A stretch of DNA of 45,863 bases from Planctomycetaceae bacterium (GTDB lineage: Bacteria > Planctomycetota > Planctomycetia > Pirellulales > PNKZ01). Where the stretch lies: the NCBI GenBank assembly GCA_016793115.1, contig JAEUIN010000029.1, positions 1 through 45,863 on the forward strand. The letters are read 5' to 3'. Made by a program: the position numbers and the translations under genes. The notes below the pieces were generated by a model. The model searched no databases. It had not been told where the DNA came from and was given only the letters and a program-made list of their open reading frames with translations. This document shows, in pieces, positions 35,715-43,745 of the stretch (within the stretch, counting starts at the first letter, position 1; each line of letters opens with the position of its first letter).

Positions 35715-37337
35715 ATGAACGCCCCCCGCGTTTGCTCGGCTGCCCCCGCAGCCGTGGCCGTCTCGCTGTTGTTTGCCGGCATCGCGTCCGCTCAATCCGC
35801 AAGTTGGTCCCCCAATCGCAGCGGATCCGTTGGGCCCTCGCTAAACACTGCCGGCATGCATTCGTCGGCCGTGCGCCGCACGAGCTATTCAGATTTCGAA
35901 ACGCCCGCTTGGCAGCGTGCTCCATCGGCGACAACCGCTCGGAGCACGCAACCGGTGCTTACCCAGCGGATTCCCACGACGGCGTCGGCCGGCCGTTCGC
36001 GGCAAACGACTCATTCAGCGGCGCAACCGCAGTTCACGGCTTCGGCGAGTGCGCGTCGCGCCGGCTCCGGCTCCGGCTCCGGCGGCTATTCAGAACAAAA
36101 ACTCCTCTCCGACTACAACATTCGTTTGGCGGAGGGAGAAAAACTCGTCGGTCCGCCGAAGATCAGCGAAGGCGGCCCCGCGGTCGGCCAACCTAACTCC
36201 GCCGCTCCGCAACGAATGCCGGCCGAGACGATTCCGGTCCCGGACAACGACATCTCCGGCGGCGCTCTTGGCAGCGAGATGCTGCAAGGGCATCCGCAAG
36301 AAGGCGAGATCATTTACGAAGGAATGCCCCACCAAGACGGTGAAGTGCAGCTCGATCCAGGCATGGAGTTTGAGAACGGAGTGATCTACGGCGGCAACCA
36401 CGGCGGTTGTGCCGACGGTAACTGCGGCGGGTCCTGCACCGACGGGTTCGGCCTGCACGACGATTGGTGCGATCCGTCTCGTTGTCCGGAATGCGGTCTT
36501 TACGGCACGCATGCCTTCGGATGCGGCCATGTCGCCCGGTGCCTCTACAACTGTCTGGGCTTCCTTTTTAAGGAAGCATCGCTTTTCGCCGGGACCCAAG
36601 CATTTAAGGGACCGCTCGATCTCGGCATCAACGGCAATTTCGGGTTCAACGAAGGGTTCAATCTCGGTGGCGCCTTGGTGCCCTTCCCGCGTTATGGCGT
36701 GGGCTACCAAGTCGGCGCTCGCTGGACGCAAAGCGATCTGTCCGGATCACCGTTCGGTTCGGCGGCGCGCGAGCAGGTTTTTGTGACCGCCGGCCTGTTC
36801 CATCGCGCCTATCGCGGCTGCGGCCTTCAGTGGGGTATCGCGTACGACTGGCTTACCGACAACTACTTTGCGAAATCGACGATCGCACAACTTCGCACGG
36901 AAGTTAGCTTTTTGAACGCCCGGGGCCACGAACTCGGGTTCCTCGGCAACTTCGGCGTGAAAAACGATCAAGTCGCGCTCGCACCGGGCATTAACCTGCC
37001 GGTGGTGCCGGCCGACATGTATACGATGTTTTACCGTCATACGACCCGCTACGGCGGTCAAGGCCGTCTGTGGGGCGGCTTCACGGCGCAAAACTTGCCT
37101 ATCTTCGGAGCCGACTTCCGCGTGCCGATGTCGAATCGCTGCGACTTGGTCGGCGGTTTCAACTACATCATGCCGGACGCCGGCCAGAACAACGGCGGCG
37201 TCCAAGACGAATCGTGGGGGTTGGGCATGAACATTGTGTTCTATTTTGGTCGACCGCGAGAAGGCATTCATAACACTCCGTTCCGTCCGCTGTTCAACGT
37301 CGCGGACAACGGCACAATGATGCTTGAGCGTCAGTAA
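35715..37337 (+). CDS. Planctomycete outer-membrane beta-barrel-type protein, Cys-rich
   Basis: A 540-residue secreted protein with a signal peptide (MNAPRVCSAAPAAVAVSLLFAGIASAQ). Residues about 30-200 are low complexity and probably disordered. A Cys-rich segment follows (about 232-285: GGCADGNCGGSCTDGF, DDWCDPSRCPECGLYG, CGHVARCLYNC). The C-terminal 260 residues have alternating Gly/aromatic strands (GNFGFNEGFNLGGALVPF, GVGYQVGARWTQSDLSG) ending MNIVFYFGRPREG, like planctomycete outer-membrane barrel families (DUF6666/BBP7 type; the exact family needs a search). The start ATG 35715 has AAGGA eight nt upstream; the frame also runs from a TTG at 35628 within the repeats. Confidence 0.8.
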   Translation: MNAPRVCSAAPAAVAVSLLFAGIASAQSASWSPNRSGSVGPSLNTAGMHSSAVRRTSYSDFETPAWQRAPSATTARSTQPVLTQRIPTTASAGRSRQTTHSAAQPQFTASASARRAGSGSGSGGYSEQKLLSDYNIRLAEGEKLVGPPKISEGGPAVGQPNSAAPQRMPAETIPVPDNDISGGALGSEMLQGHPQEGEIIYEGMPHQDGEVQLDPGMEFENGVIYGGNHGGCADGNCGGSCTDGFGLHDDWCDPSRCPECGLYGTHAFGCGHVARCLYNCLGFLFKEASLFAGTQAFKGPLDLGINGNFGFNEGFNLGGALVPFPRYGVGYQVGARWTQSDLSGSPFGSAAREQVFVTAGLFHRAYRGCGLQWGIAYDWLTDNYFAKSTIAQLRTEVSFLNARGHELGFLGNFGVKNDQVALAPGINLPVVPADMYTMFYRHTTRYGGQGRLWGGFTAQNLPIFGADFRVPMSNRCDLVGGFNYIMPDAGQNNGGVQDESWGLGMNIVFYFGRPREGIHNTPFRPLFNVADNGTMMLERQ

Positions 37338-37353
37338 TGCATCAACAAAGTAT

Positions 37354-37381
37354 CGCCTCCGGCAAGGTAAAGCCGGGGGCG
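37354..37381. terminator. Hairpin between convergent genes
   Basis: CGCCTCCGGC (37354-37363) pairs with GCCGGGGGCG (37372-37381), 10 bp with one G-T pair and an 8-nt loop. It lies 17 nt after the barrel gene stop and in the convergent gap before the arginine dihydrolase gene. No long T-run follows on either strand, so termination is probable but not certain. Confidence 0.5.
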
Positions 37382-37415
37382 AACTTCTCATCGCTCTCCG
37401 CGGCTAACGATCTTT

Positions 37416-38261
37416 CTAAGTCGACGACCTTTTCCATGAGGCGGCGTCTTCACCGTCGAGGCGAAGCGTGAGGCACTTGGCGCTGCCGCCGGCCTTGACG
37501 AATTCATGGAGCGGCGTTTCCACGGGCGAGTAATCGCGGTCACGCAGCGACGCATGCAACCGCGGACACCCGTTATTGGTCACCACAGTGCGACCGATCA
37601 CGACGGCGTTACACGCGAACCGACGCGCCTCATCACGCTCGACTTCAATCAAGTTGGGAATCGACGACCGAAGCGCTCGTAGGCCGTAGTCGTCAAACGC
37701 GGCGGGGTAGTAAACGGCCGTGTCCGCCGTTAGCGGGCAAAAGCACGTGTCGAGGTGATAATGGTAGTCGTCGGTCAGTTCCAGCGGAATGACGCGAACT
37801 CCCAGCATCTCACCGACGAGTTGATGGCTACGCGCATGGCTTCGAATTCGATAGCCGGCGAAGAGCGTGTCGCCGCAAAAGAGCGCGTCGCCGGCTCCTT
37901 CAAAGTAAATGTCGGGCGGCAGGCGACGGACGGTGAAACCGGCCGACGTCAGCCACGCTTCGTCATAGGGTTCCTCTCCCTGGCGCTCCGCGTGACGAAA
38001 ACGAGATAGAATCGCGATATCGCGATAGACGACCGCCGCATTCGCCGTGAAAACCAAGTCCGGCAAGCCGGCGCGCGGTTCAAGTTCCTTGATCGTCGCG
38101 CCCGCAGACTCAAGCACAGTTCGCAAACGGCTCCACTGCGTGCGCGCAACATCGGTGTCGCTCGCCCGACCGCGACTCATCCACGGATTGATCTCGTATT
38201 CGATTCCATAGTAGTCCGGCGGACACATCAGAATCGTCGGCGTATCGAATAAACTGGGCAT
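37416..38261 (-). CDS. Arginine dihydrolase-like protein (ArgZ/DDAH-type, GME superfamily)
   Basis: A 281-residue protein of the guanidino-group modifying superfamily. The N-terminus ILMCPPDYYGIEYEINPWMSRG, the block PDLVFTANAA (67-76), EGAGDALF, the HYHLDTCFCPL His motif and GGSAKCLTLRL with the catalytic Cys at 263 match the N-terminal half of cyanobacterial ArgZ/AgrE, whose Cys is at a nearly identical position. That enzyme hydrolyses arginine to ornithine, ammonia and CO2. The start is ATG 38261; the frame extends to a TTG at 38297. It lies 46 bp downstream of the LOR/SDH gene, the other half of AgrE. A plain dimethylarginine or arginine deiminase activity remains possible. Confidence 0.82.
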   Translation of the reverse strand: MPSLFDTPTILMCPPDYYGIEYEINPWMSRGRASDTDVARTQWSRLRTVLESAGATIKELEPRAGLPDLVFTANAAVVYRDIAILSRFRHAERQGEEPYDEAWLTSAGFTVRRLPPDIYFEGAGDALFCGDTLFAGYRIRSHARSHQLVGEMLGVRVIPLELTDDYHYHLDTCFCPLTADTAVYYPAAFDDYGLRALRSSIPNLIEVERDEARRFACNAVVIGRTVVTNNGCPRLHASLRDRDYSPVETPLHEFVKAGGSAKCLTLRLDGEDAASWKRSST

Positions 38262-38307
38262 AGTGTCACTGAAAGCTCGCCCGACTTTGACGGCCAAGAG
38301 CCGATTA

Positions 38308-39666
38308 CTAGAGCTTTGCTGCGGAGAGTTCGTCTACGTCTTGAGTCAGCGCCCGAAGGAACGGTTCGACGTCCGTCACAAGTCCTACCGTTTGGAACGA
38401 ACCTCGATCATTGAGCTTAATGACGGTCGAAGGGTTGATGTCGACGCAAACGACCTTGACCCAGGCGGGCAGCAAGTTGCCGACCGCGACGGAGTGCAAC
38501 GTCGTCGCAATCATCAGGCAAAACGTGACGTCCCGTATTCGGTCGCGCATCGCGCGTTGGGCTTCGAGAGTATCGGTGATGACGTCGGGGAGCGGGCCGT
38601 CGTCGCGAATGCTGCCCGCCAGCAAGAACTCAACGTCGTGCTTCACGCACTCAAACATGATTCCCGACGTAAGTACTCCGCTCTCGACGGCTTGTCGAAT
38701 ACCGCCGAGGCGACGAATTCGATTGATCGCGCGCAAGTGGTGCTCATGACCGGCTTCGACGGAAATGCCTTCGTCAAGTCGTACACCGAGACTCGTTCCG
38801 AATAAGGATTGCTCGATGTCATGCGTGGCCAGCGCGTTGCCGGCAAAGAGTTTGTCGACGTATCCCGCTCGAATCAATCGGCACAGATGTTCGCCGCTGC
38901 CTGTGTGAATGATCGCCGGACCGCCGACGATCAGAGTTTTGCCCCCGGTCCGTTTCGTTCGCACAAGTTCACGGGCTATCTCGCGGATCGCGGTGCCCTT
39001 CGGCTTTTCCGTAGACACCGCTGAGTTCATGAACTCGAATCCGTGACGCTCGATCGATCGCTCTTGCGGTATGACTCGAACGCCGGAATGCCCGCAGACG
39101 ATGCGCTCGCCGACCTTAACGTCGGTCATCGCCAGACAATGAGGAATACCTTCGTCGTCGACGACGACGCCGCAGTCCATTTCCTGTCGAGCCACTTCTC
39201 GCCAATGACCGTCGAGGCGTACTTCGGTGCGCTGATTCGTCGTGCTGTAGAAGCCCTCGGGAAAAGCGCCGGCGATGTCGGCGACGACAAGTTCGCAATC
39301 CGTTTGCGTCGTACGCACGGCACCATGGTCCGCGATGGCGGCGAGAATGTCGTTCAATCGCTCTTCAGTGTCGGCCCGAACTTCAACGAGTGCGTAACTG
39401 ACGTCGTTCCGCGCTTGGCCGATGGAAATATTCTTGATACGAAACGCGCCGCCCGCGCCAGTGATGATGTCGAGAATCTTCGGGAGGATCAAACTATCGA
39501 TGATGTGTCCGCGGACTTCGACGTCTTCAATCGGCTCCATCAGGTTGGGCGGAACAACGCCGCCGCGTTGCGCGCCTGCAGCCGCGGGATGAGCATGCCG
39601 GCCATGGTCGCCGGCGACCCCGTGCGACGATTGAGCCGCCGACAGCTTCCGCGCTGATTCATCCAT
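38308..39666 (-). CDS. LOR/SDH-domain protein (TIGR00300), probable ornithine cyclodeaminase
   Basis: A 452-residue protein whose body, from MEPIEDVEVRGHIIDSLILPKILDI (residue 43), matches the TIGR00300 family: GGAFRIKNISIGQARNDVSYALVEV, VVDDEGIPHC, KTLIVGGPAIIHTGSGEHLCRLIRAGYVDKLFAGNALATHDIEQ and VCVDINPSTVIKLNDRGS. In archaea this family has ornithine cyclodeaminase activity (ornithine to proline plus ammonia, using NAD), and it forms the C-terminal half of cyanobacterial AgrE. The first 42 residues are a His/Ala/Gly-rich extension not typical of the family; the ATG at 39666 with GGAG seven nt upstream supports it, but an ATG at 39540 is an option. Probably cotranscribed with the downstream dihydrolase. 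Confidence 0.85.
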   Translation of the reverse strand: MDESARKLSAAQSSHGVAGDHGRHAHPAAAGAQRGGVVPPNLMEPIEDVEVRGHIIDSLILPKILDIITGAGGAFRIKNISIGQARNDVSYALVEVRADTEERLNDILAAIADHGAVRTTQTDCELVVADIAGAFPEGFYSTTNQRTEVRLDGHWREVARQEMDCGVVVDDEGIPHCLAMTDVKVGERIVCGHSGVRVIPQERSIERHGFEFMNSAVSTEKPKGTAIREIARELVRTKRTGGKTLIVGGPAIIHTGSGEHLCRLIRAGYVDKLFAGNALATHDIEQSLFGTSLGVRLDEGISVEAGHEHHLRAINRIRRLGGIRQAVESGVLTSGIMFECVKHDVEFLLAGSIRDDGPLPDVITDTLEAQRAMRDRIRDVTFCLMIATTLHSVAVGNLLPAWVKVVCVDINPSTVIKLNDRGSFQTVGLVTDVEPFLRALTQDVDELSAAKL

Positions 39667-39798
39667 GGATCGGCTCCGCAAAATCGTTAAAGATGCGTAT
39701 TGTCCGCACGAATTGTAGGATTTCCGCCTTGCTACGTGCAAAGATTGTCGTGCGATCACCGGTTCTGCAATCGCTGCAAATCCATGCGCCGTCACGAC

Positions 39799-39827
39799 TT
39801 CACAGCACTCCGCAGCCCCTTTATAAT
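39799..39827 (+). promoter_or_regulatory. Predicted sigma70-type promoter, TTCACA-17-TATAAT
   Basis: TTCACA (39799-39804) and a perfect TATAAT (39822-39827) are separated by exactly 17 bp. Transcription would start near 39834, giving a leader of about 67 nt that contains the palindrome CCGCGCCGGCGCGG (39841-39854) before the ATG at 39901. It is the best sigma70-type promoter I see in the window. Confidence 0.65.
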
Positions 39828-39900
39828 CGTCGTCTCGCCCCCGCGCCGGCGCGGTACGCCAGGACGCCCGAGGGCCACGCACAAACTGGAAAGTGTTTTA

Positions 39901-41148
39901 ATGTCGGATCAGGAAAAAAAGTCGAGCCGGTGGGACTCGCTGGCTGAACAGTTGGGAATCGATGCGAAGTCGCCGCCGCAGCGTCCTGCCAGTGCGCCTC
40001 CAAAGCCGATTGAGCCGCCGGCGACGGTCTCGGCCCCGGCTGCGGACGTTGCGCCGGCCAAGCGCAGCGGTTGGGAGGAATTGACTTCTTGGCTCGGAAT
40101 CGGCGGGAGCAAGAAAGAGCGACCGGCGGAAGCGCAACCGAAACCGGCGCCCTCGACGTCGCCCCCCGAACAGTCGACTGCGGAAAATCCGTCGTCGGTT
40201 GCGGAACGCCCCGTACGTGAATCCGCTTTCCGCACCGAACCGCTGCCGCGCCCCGAAGTTCGACAAAATCAACCTCGGCCGACCGAGGAGCGTAAAACCT
40301 ACGATCGGCCGCGCCGTGAAGTGGAGAACTGCGGGCGACAAGAAGGTCCGGCGATGGGCTCGCGCGGGCGCGAATTCGACGACTTCCGTGACGCTTTGCA
40401 AGAAGAGCGTGCCGAACTGGGTGTTCCTCGTGAGATCGATGCGGAGATGATTCCCGGCGAGACGCCGCGCAGCGGTGAGCGATCCGAGGGAGATCGCCCG
40501 CGTCGCCGACGACGTCGCGGCGGCCGCGGACGCAATCGGGCCGAGCGCAGCGACGCCGGTCGTCGCGGTGAGCCGCGCGGCGACTACGATCGAGGTCCGG
40601 CCGACGCTCGCGACTTCCCCCCCGTTGAAGACGACGCCGAATCGCACGACGACATGCATCTCTCCGAATTGCACGGCGACGACGTCGACCAACACGACCT
40701 CGAAGCGGACGGCGGCGACTCGAACCGCCGCCAAGACACGGCGGGGCGTGCGGACCACGGCGACGATGAGCGACGTGGACGACGGCGACGACGACGCCGT
40801 CGCGGCGGTCGCGATCGCCTTGAAGGCGGCGGCACTTCCAGTTCGCAAGTCGCAGGCGCTCGCGGTGATGACTTTGACGACGATGTCGACCACCCGCCGA
40901 AGCGCGACAATCGCATCCTGCATGACTCGGCGGACGTTGAGCATGCCGCGGGCGATGATCACGAAAGCGACCACGACGCGGTCGAAGACTTCCATCACGC
41001 CCACAAGGGGATCCCCACTTGGGATGAGGCCGTCGGCGTGTTGATCAACGCCAACCTTGAATCGCGCGCCCGCAATCCGCACACGCCGGGCGGGCATCGC
41101 GGCGGCGGTCGACATCGCGGCGGCCGCGGCGGCGAGCGGCGGCACTAG
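39901..41148 (+). CDS. Disordered Arg/Asp-rich hypothetical protein, possible RNA binding
   Basis: A 415-residue, highly charged cytoplasmic protein. The N-terminus has two similar short modules, SRWDSLAEQLGI (9-20) and SGWEELTSWLGI. Basic tracts (RRRRRRGGRGRNR and RRRRRRRRGGRDR) alternate with acidic His/Asp-rich stretches (ESHDDMHLSELHGDD, DDHESDHD). A compact C-terminal motif, HKGIPTWDEAVGVLINANLESRARNP, is followed by a Gly/Arg/His tail. The Arg-Gly tracts resemble RNA-binding scaffold regions of RNase E-like proteins, but no catalytic domain is present. The start ATG 39901 has GGAAAG upstream; the frame is open from 39700. Function unknown. Confidence 0.75.
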   Translation: MSDQEKKSSRWDSLAEQLGIDAKSPPQRPASAPPKPIEPPATVSAPAADVAPAKRSGWEELTSWLGIGGSKKERPAEAQPKPAPSTSPPEQSTAENPSSVAERPVRESAFRTEPLPRPEVRQNQPRPTEERKTYDRPRREVENCGRQEGPAMGSRGREFDDFRDALQEERAELGVPREIDAEMIPGETPRSGERSEGDRPRRRRRRGGRGRNRAERSDAGRRGEPRGDYDRGPADARDFPPVEDDAESHDDMHLSELHGDDVDQHDLEADGGDSNRRQDTAGRADHGDDERRGRRRRRRRRGGRDRLEGGGTSSSQVAGARGDDFDDDVDHPPKRDNRILHDSADVEHAAGDDHESDHDAVEDFHHAHKGIPTWDEAVGVLINANLESRARNPHTPGGHRGGGRHRGGRGGERRH

Positions 41149-41170
41149 CGCCGCCCAAGCCGCCGGTTCG

Positions 41171-41187
41171 GCCCTCTCAGTGAGGGC
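41171..41187 (+). other. Small stem-loop before the sugar ABC operon
   Basis: GCCCTC (41171-41176) pairs with GAGGGC (41182-41187) around TCAGT, between the Arg/Asp-rich gene and the binding-protein gene. It has no T-run. A weak terminator or a leader structure is possible. Confidence 0.4.
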
Positions 41188-41228
41188 GTCGCATCGAGTG
41201 CCTCCCTCTCACATGAGGATCTATCACC

Positions 41229-42206
41229 GTGATTTGGCGCACCACGCTCCTGCTGGCGATCACATGCACGATCGGCTGCACGCCCCCGGCGAAAGAACAA
41301 GCCGCAGGCTCGAAGAAACTTCGCATCGCCGTCATTCCGAAAGGAACGACGCACGAGTTTTGGAAATCGGTGCACCACGGCGCCGATCGCGCAGCCAAAG
41401 AGTTGGGAGTCGATATCCTGTGGGAGGGGCCGCTCAATGAAAACGACACCGACAACCAGATTCGAATCGTCGAGAGTTTTCTGACGAAGCGAGTCGACGG
41501 CATCGTGCTCGCACCAAACGACTCGCAAGCACTCATCGACGTCGTTCGTCAAGCCAAAGCGAAGCAGATTCCCACTGTCGTTTTCGACTCGGGGCTCGAC
41601 GCTCCGGACGACATCGTGAGCTACGTTGCGACCGACAATCAGCGCGGCGGGGTACTAGCGGCCCAGGCCCTAGCCAAGGCCATGGGAGAGCAAGGCGAAG
41701 TTGTAATGCTGCGATACAACGTCGGCAGCGAGAGCACCAAAGCTCGCGAGGACGGCTTTCTCGGCGAGCTAAAGAAGTATCCGAAGATCACGGTGATTTC
41801 CGAAAGCGAATATTCCGGAACGACTCCGGAATCGTCGCTTGCGAAGTGCCAGGCGCTGCTGCTCACCTTCGGCGACAAAGTCGACGGCATGTACGCAGTG
41901 GCCGAGCCGAACGGCGTCGGGATGCTCGGCGCGTTGGAGGAGAAGCGTCTCGCCGGCAAAGTGAAGTTCGTGACGTTTGACCCGAGCCCGCGACTAAACG
42001 ACGCACTATCGACCGGGAAAGTTCATGGTATCGTGCTGCAAGACCCCGACACGATGGGCTACCTCGCCGTGAAGTCGCTCGTGGCTCACCTTCGCGGCGA
42101 AAACGTCGAGAAGCGAATCTCGACAGGTGAATACGTCGCCACGCCGGAGAACATGAACTCGCCGGAAATGAAGCGGCTGCTCAATCCACCGCAATTCGCC
42201 GACTGA
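41229..42206 (+). CDS. Sugar ABC transporter substrate-binding lipoprotein (type I PBP)
   Basis: A 325-residue periplasmic binding protein of the ribose/RbsB type (Peripla_BP_4). A lipoprotein-like signal ends in TIGC with Cys17 (the -3 position is Thr, slightly off consensus). The mature protein begins KKLRIAVIPKGTTHEFWKSVHHGADRAAKELG and has the usual blocks VDGIVLAPNDSQALIDVVRQAK, IPTVVFDSGL, YVATDNQRGGVLAAQALAKAMG and VKFVTFDPSPRLNDAL. The ligand is probably a sugar or a related small molecule. The start is GTG 41229. It is followed 15 bp later by the ATPase gene. Confidence 0.87.
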   Translation: MIWRTTLLLAITCTIGCTPPAKEQAAGSKKLRIAVIPKGTTHEFWKSVHHGADRAAKELGVDILWEGPLNENDTDNQIRIVESFLTKRVDGIVLAPNDSQALIDVVRQAKAKQIPTVVFDSGLDAPDDIVSYVATDNQRGGVLAAQALAKAMGEQGEVVMLRYNVGSESTKAREDGFLGELKKYPKITVISESEYSGTTPESSLAKCQALLLTFGDKVDGMYAVAEPNGVGMLGALEEKRLAGKVKFVTFDPSPRLNDALSTGKVHGIVLQDPDTMGYLAVKSLVAHLRGENVEKRISTGEYVATPENMNSPEMKRLLNPPQFAD

Positions 42207-42221
42207 GCGAGGCTCGCCGCC

Positions 42222-43745
42222 ATGACCGACGCCGCCGGCTTGCTCGAAATGCGCGGCATCTCCAAACGGTTCGGCGCCACCCGGGCTCTACGCAACGTCA
42301 CGCTTGATGTTCGCCGAGGAGAAGTACTCGCGCTGATCGGTGAAAACGGGGCCGGCAAAAGCACGCTGATGAAAGTGCTTTCCGGCGCTCATACTCCCGA
42401 TACCGGCGAAATGACTTTGAACGGAATGCCGTTCGCGCCGCGGAGACCGAACGAAGCCCGTCGAGCGGGCATCGCGATGATCTATCAAGAGCTGACGCTC
42501 GCCCCGGATCTCACGGTCGCGGAAAACGTGATGCTCGGTCAAGAGCGTCATTCCAGCGGCGTGCTTCGACGCGGCGAAGAGCGAAAGCTCGTCTCGGCCG
42601 CGCTGGCCAGACTAGGGCACGACGGCCTAGACCTTGACCGACCTGTGCGAGAATTGCCGATCGGCATTAGACAAGTCGTCGAAATCGCTCGCGCACTCGT
42701 GCAAGATGCTCAGCTCATCGTGTTCGACGAGCCGACCAGTTCACTCACGCAACACGACGTCGACCGGCTGTTCGCGGTGATCCGCACGCTCCGCTCTGCG
42801 GGGCTGGGAATCGTTTATATTAGCCACTTTCTTGAGGAAATCGGTGCGATCGCCGATCGCTACAGTGTTCTTCGCGACGGCGAAACGGTCGGGTTCGGAT
42901 CGATGCAAGGCGTCACGGAATCGCAACTTGTCAGCCTTATGGTCGGCCGTAGCGTCGACGAGTTATTTCCGCAGGTGCCTCATTCGCCGGGCGATATTCT
43001 TCTCGCGATCGACGATCTGTCGGGACGCCGCGCTCCGCGAACGGTTACACTCGAAGTACGCCGCGGCGAGATACTCGGAATTGCCGGCTTGGTCGGAGCC
43101 GGACGCACCGAACTGCTGCGCTGCATCGCCGCGCTCGACGCCGTGCGAAGCGGGGTCGTGTCCGTTGCGGGCACCGTGCGTAATCACGCTCCGCAAGCTC
43201 GTCTTAATGCGGGAATCGGTCTCGTTTCAGAAGATCGCAAAACCGAGGGATTGTCGCTTACGCAGTCCATCGAAGAAAACATCACGTTGAGTCGGCTCAC
43301 GCCCTATAGCACCTGCGGAGTCATCCATCTCCGCAAACGGCGAGCGGCGGCTCGCGAGTGGATGGACAAACTCGGCATGAAGGCTCGCGGTCCGGAACAG
43401 GCGATCGGCGAGCTTTCCGGCGGCAATCAGCAGAAGGGGGCGATCGCGCGCGTACTACATCAACAGGCCGACGTGCTGCTGCTCGACGAACCGACCCGCG
43501 GCATCGACGTCGGCTCGAAAGCGGAAATCTACCGGCTGATGGGAGATCAAGCCGCGGCCGGTAAAGCAATCGTGTTCGTCAGCTCCTACTTGCCGGAACT
43601 CATGGCCATGTGCGATCGGATCGCCGTGATGTCGCGCGGGCGCCTCCGCGAGGTGCGAGCGACAAAAGAATGGACCGAGGAGGCGATCATGTCGTGTGCC
43701 GTAGGAGGAGATGTCATCGCAAGCAAACCAAGGACTTTTTCGTGA
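42222..43745 (+). CDS. Sugar ABC transporter ATP-binding protein (two NBDs, RbsA-like)
   Basis: A 507-residue double ATPase of the carbohydrate CUT2 class. The first domain has Walker A GENGAGKST, a degenerate signature near ELPIGIRQVVEIARAL and Walker B LIVFDEPTSSLT. The second has the degenerate GLVGAGRTELL loop usual for this family, the signature LSGGNQQKGAIARVL and Walker B VLLLDEPTRGIDVGSKAEIY. The length is typical (about 500). Its stop overlaps the permease start by 4 nt (GTGA). It energises import with the binding protein upstream and the permease downstream. Confidence 0.94.
   Translation: MTDAAGLLEMRGISKRFGATRALRNVTLDVRRGEVLALIGENGAGKSTLMKVLSGAHTPDTGEMTLNGMPFAPRRPNEARRAGIAMIYQELTLAPDLTVAENVMLGQERHSSGVLRRGEERKLVSAALARLGHDGLDLDRPVRELPIGIRQVVEIARALVQDAQLIVFDEPTSSLTQHDVDRLFAVIRTLRSAGLGIVYISHFLEEIGAIADRYSVLRDGETVGFGSMQGVTESQLVSLMVGRSVDELFPQVPHSPGDILLAIDDLSGRRAPRTVTLEVRRGEILGIAGLVGAGRTELLRCIAALDAVRSGVVSVAGTVRNHAPQARLNAGIGLVSEDRKTEGLSLTQSIEENITLSRLTPYSTCGVIHLRKRRAAAREWMDKLGMKARGPEQAIGELSGGNQQKGAIARVLHQQADVLLLDEPTRGIDVGSKAEIYRLMGDQAAAGKAIVFVSSYLPELMAMCDRIAVMSRGRLREVRATKEWTEEAIMSCAVGGDVIASKPRTFS

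Noticed and set aside
39898..41145. 415-residue open frame opposite the Arg/Asp-rich gene
   Set aside because: It mirrors the other strand codon for codon, with low-complexity Ala/Arg/Val sequence and no promoter or ribosome binding site.
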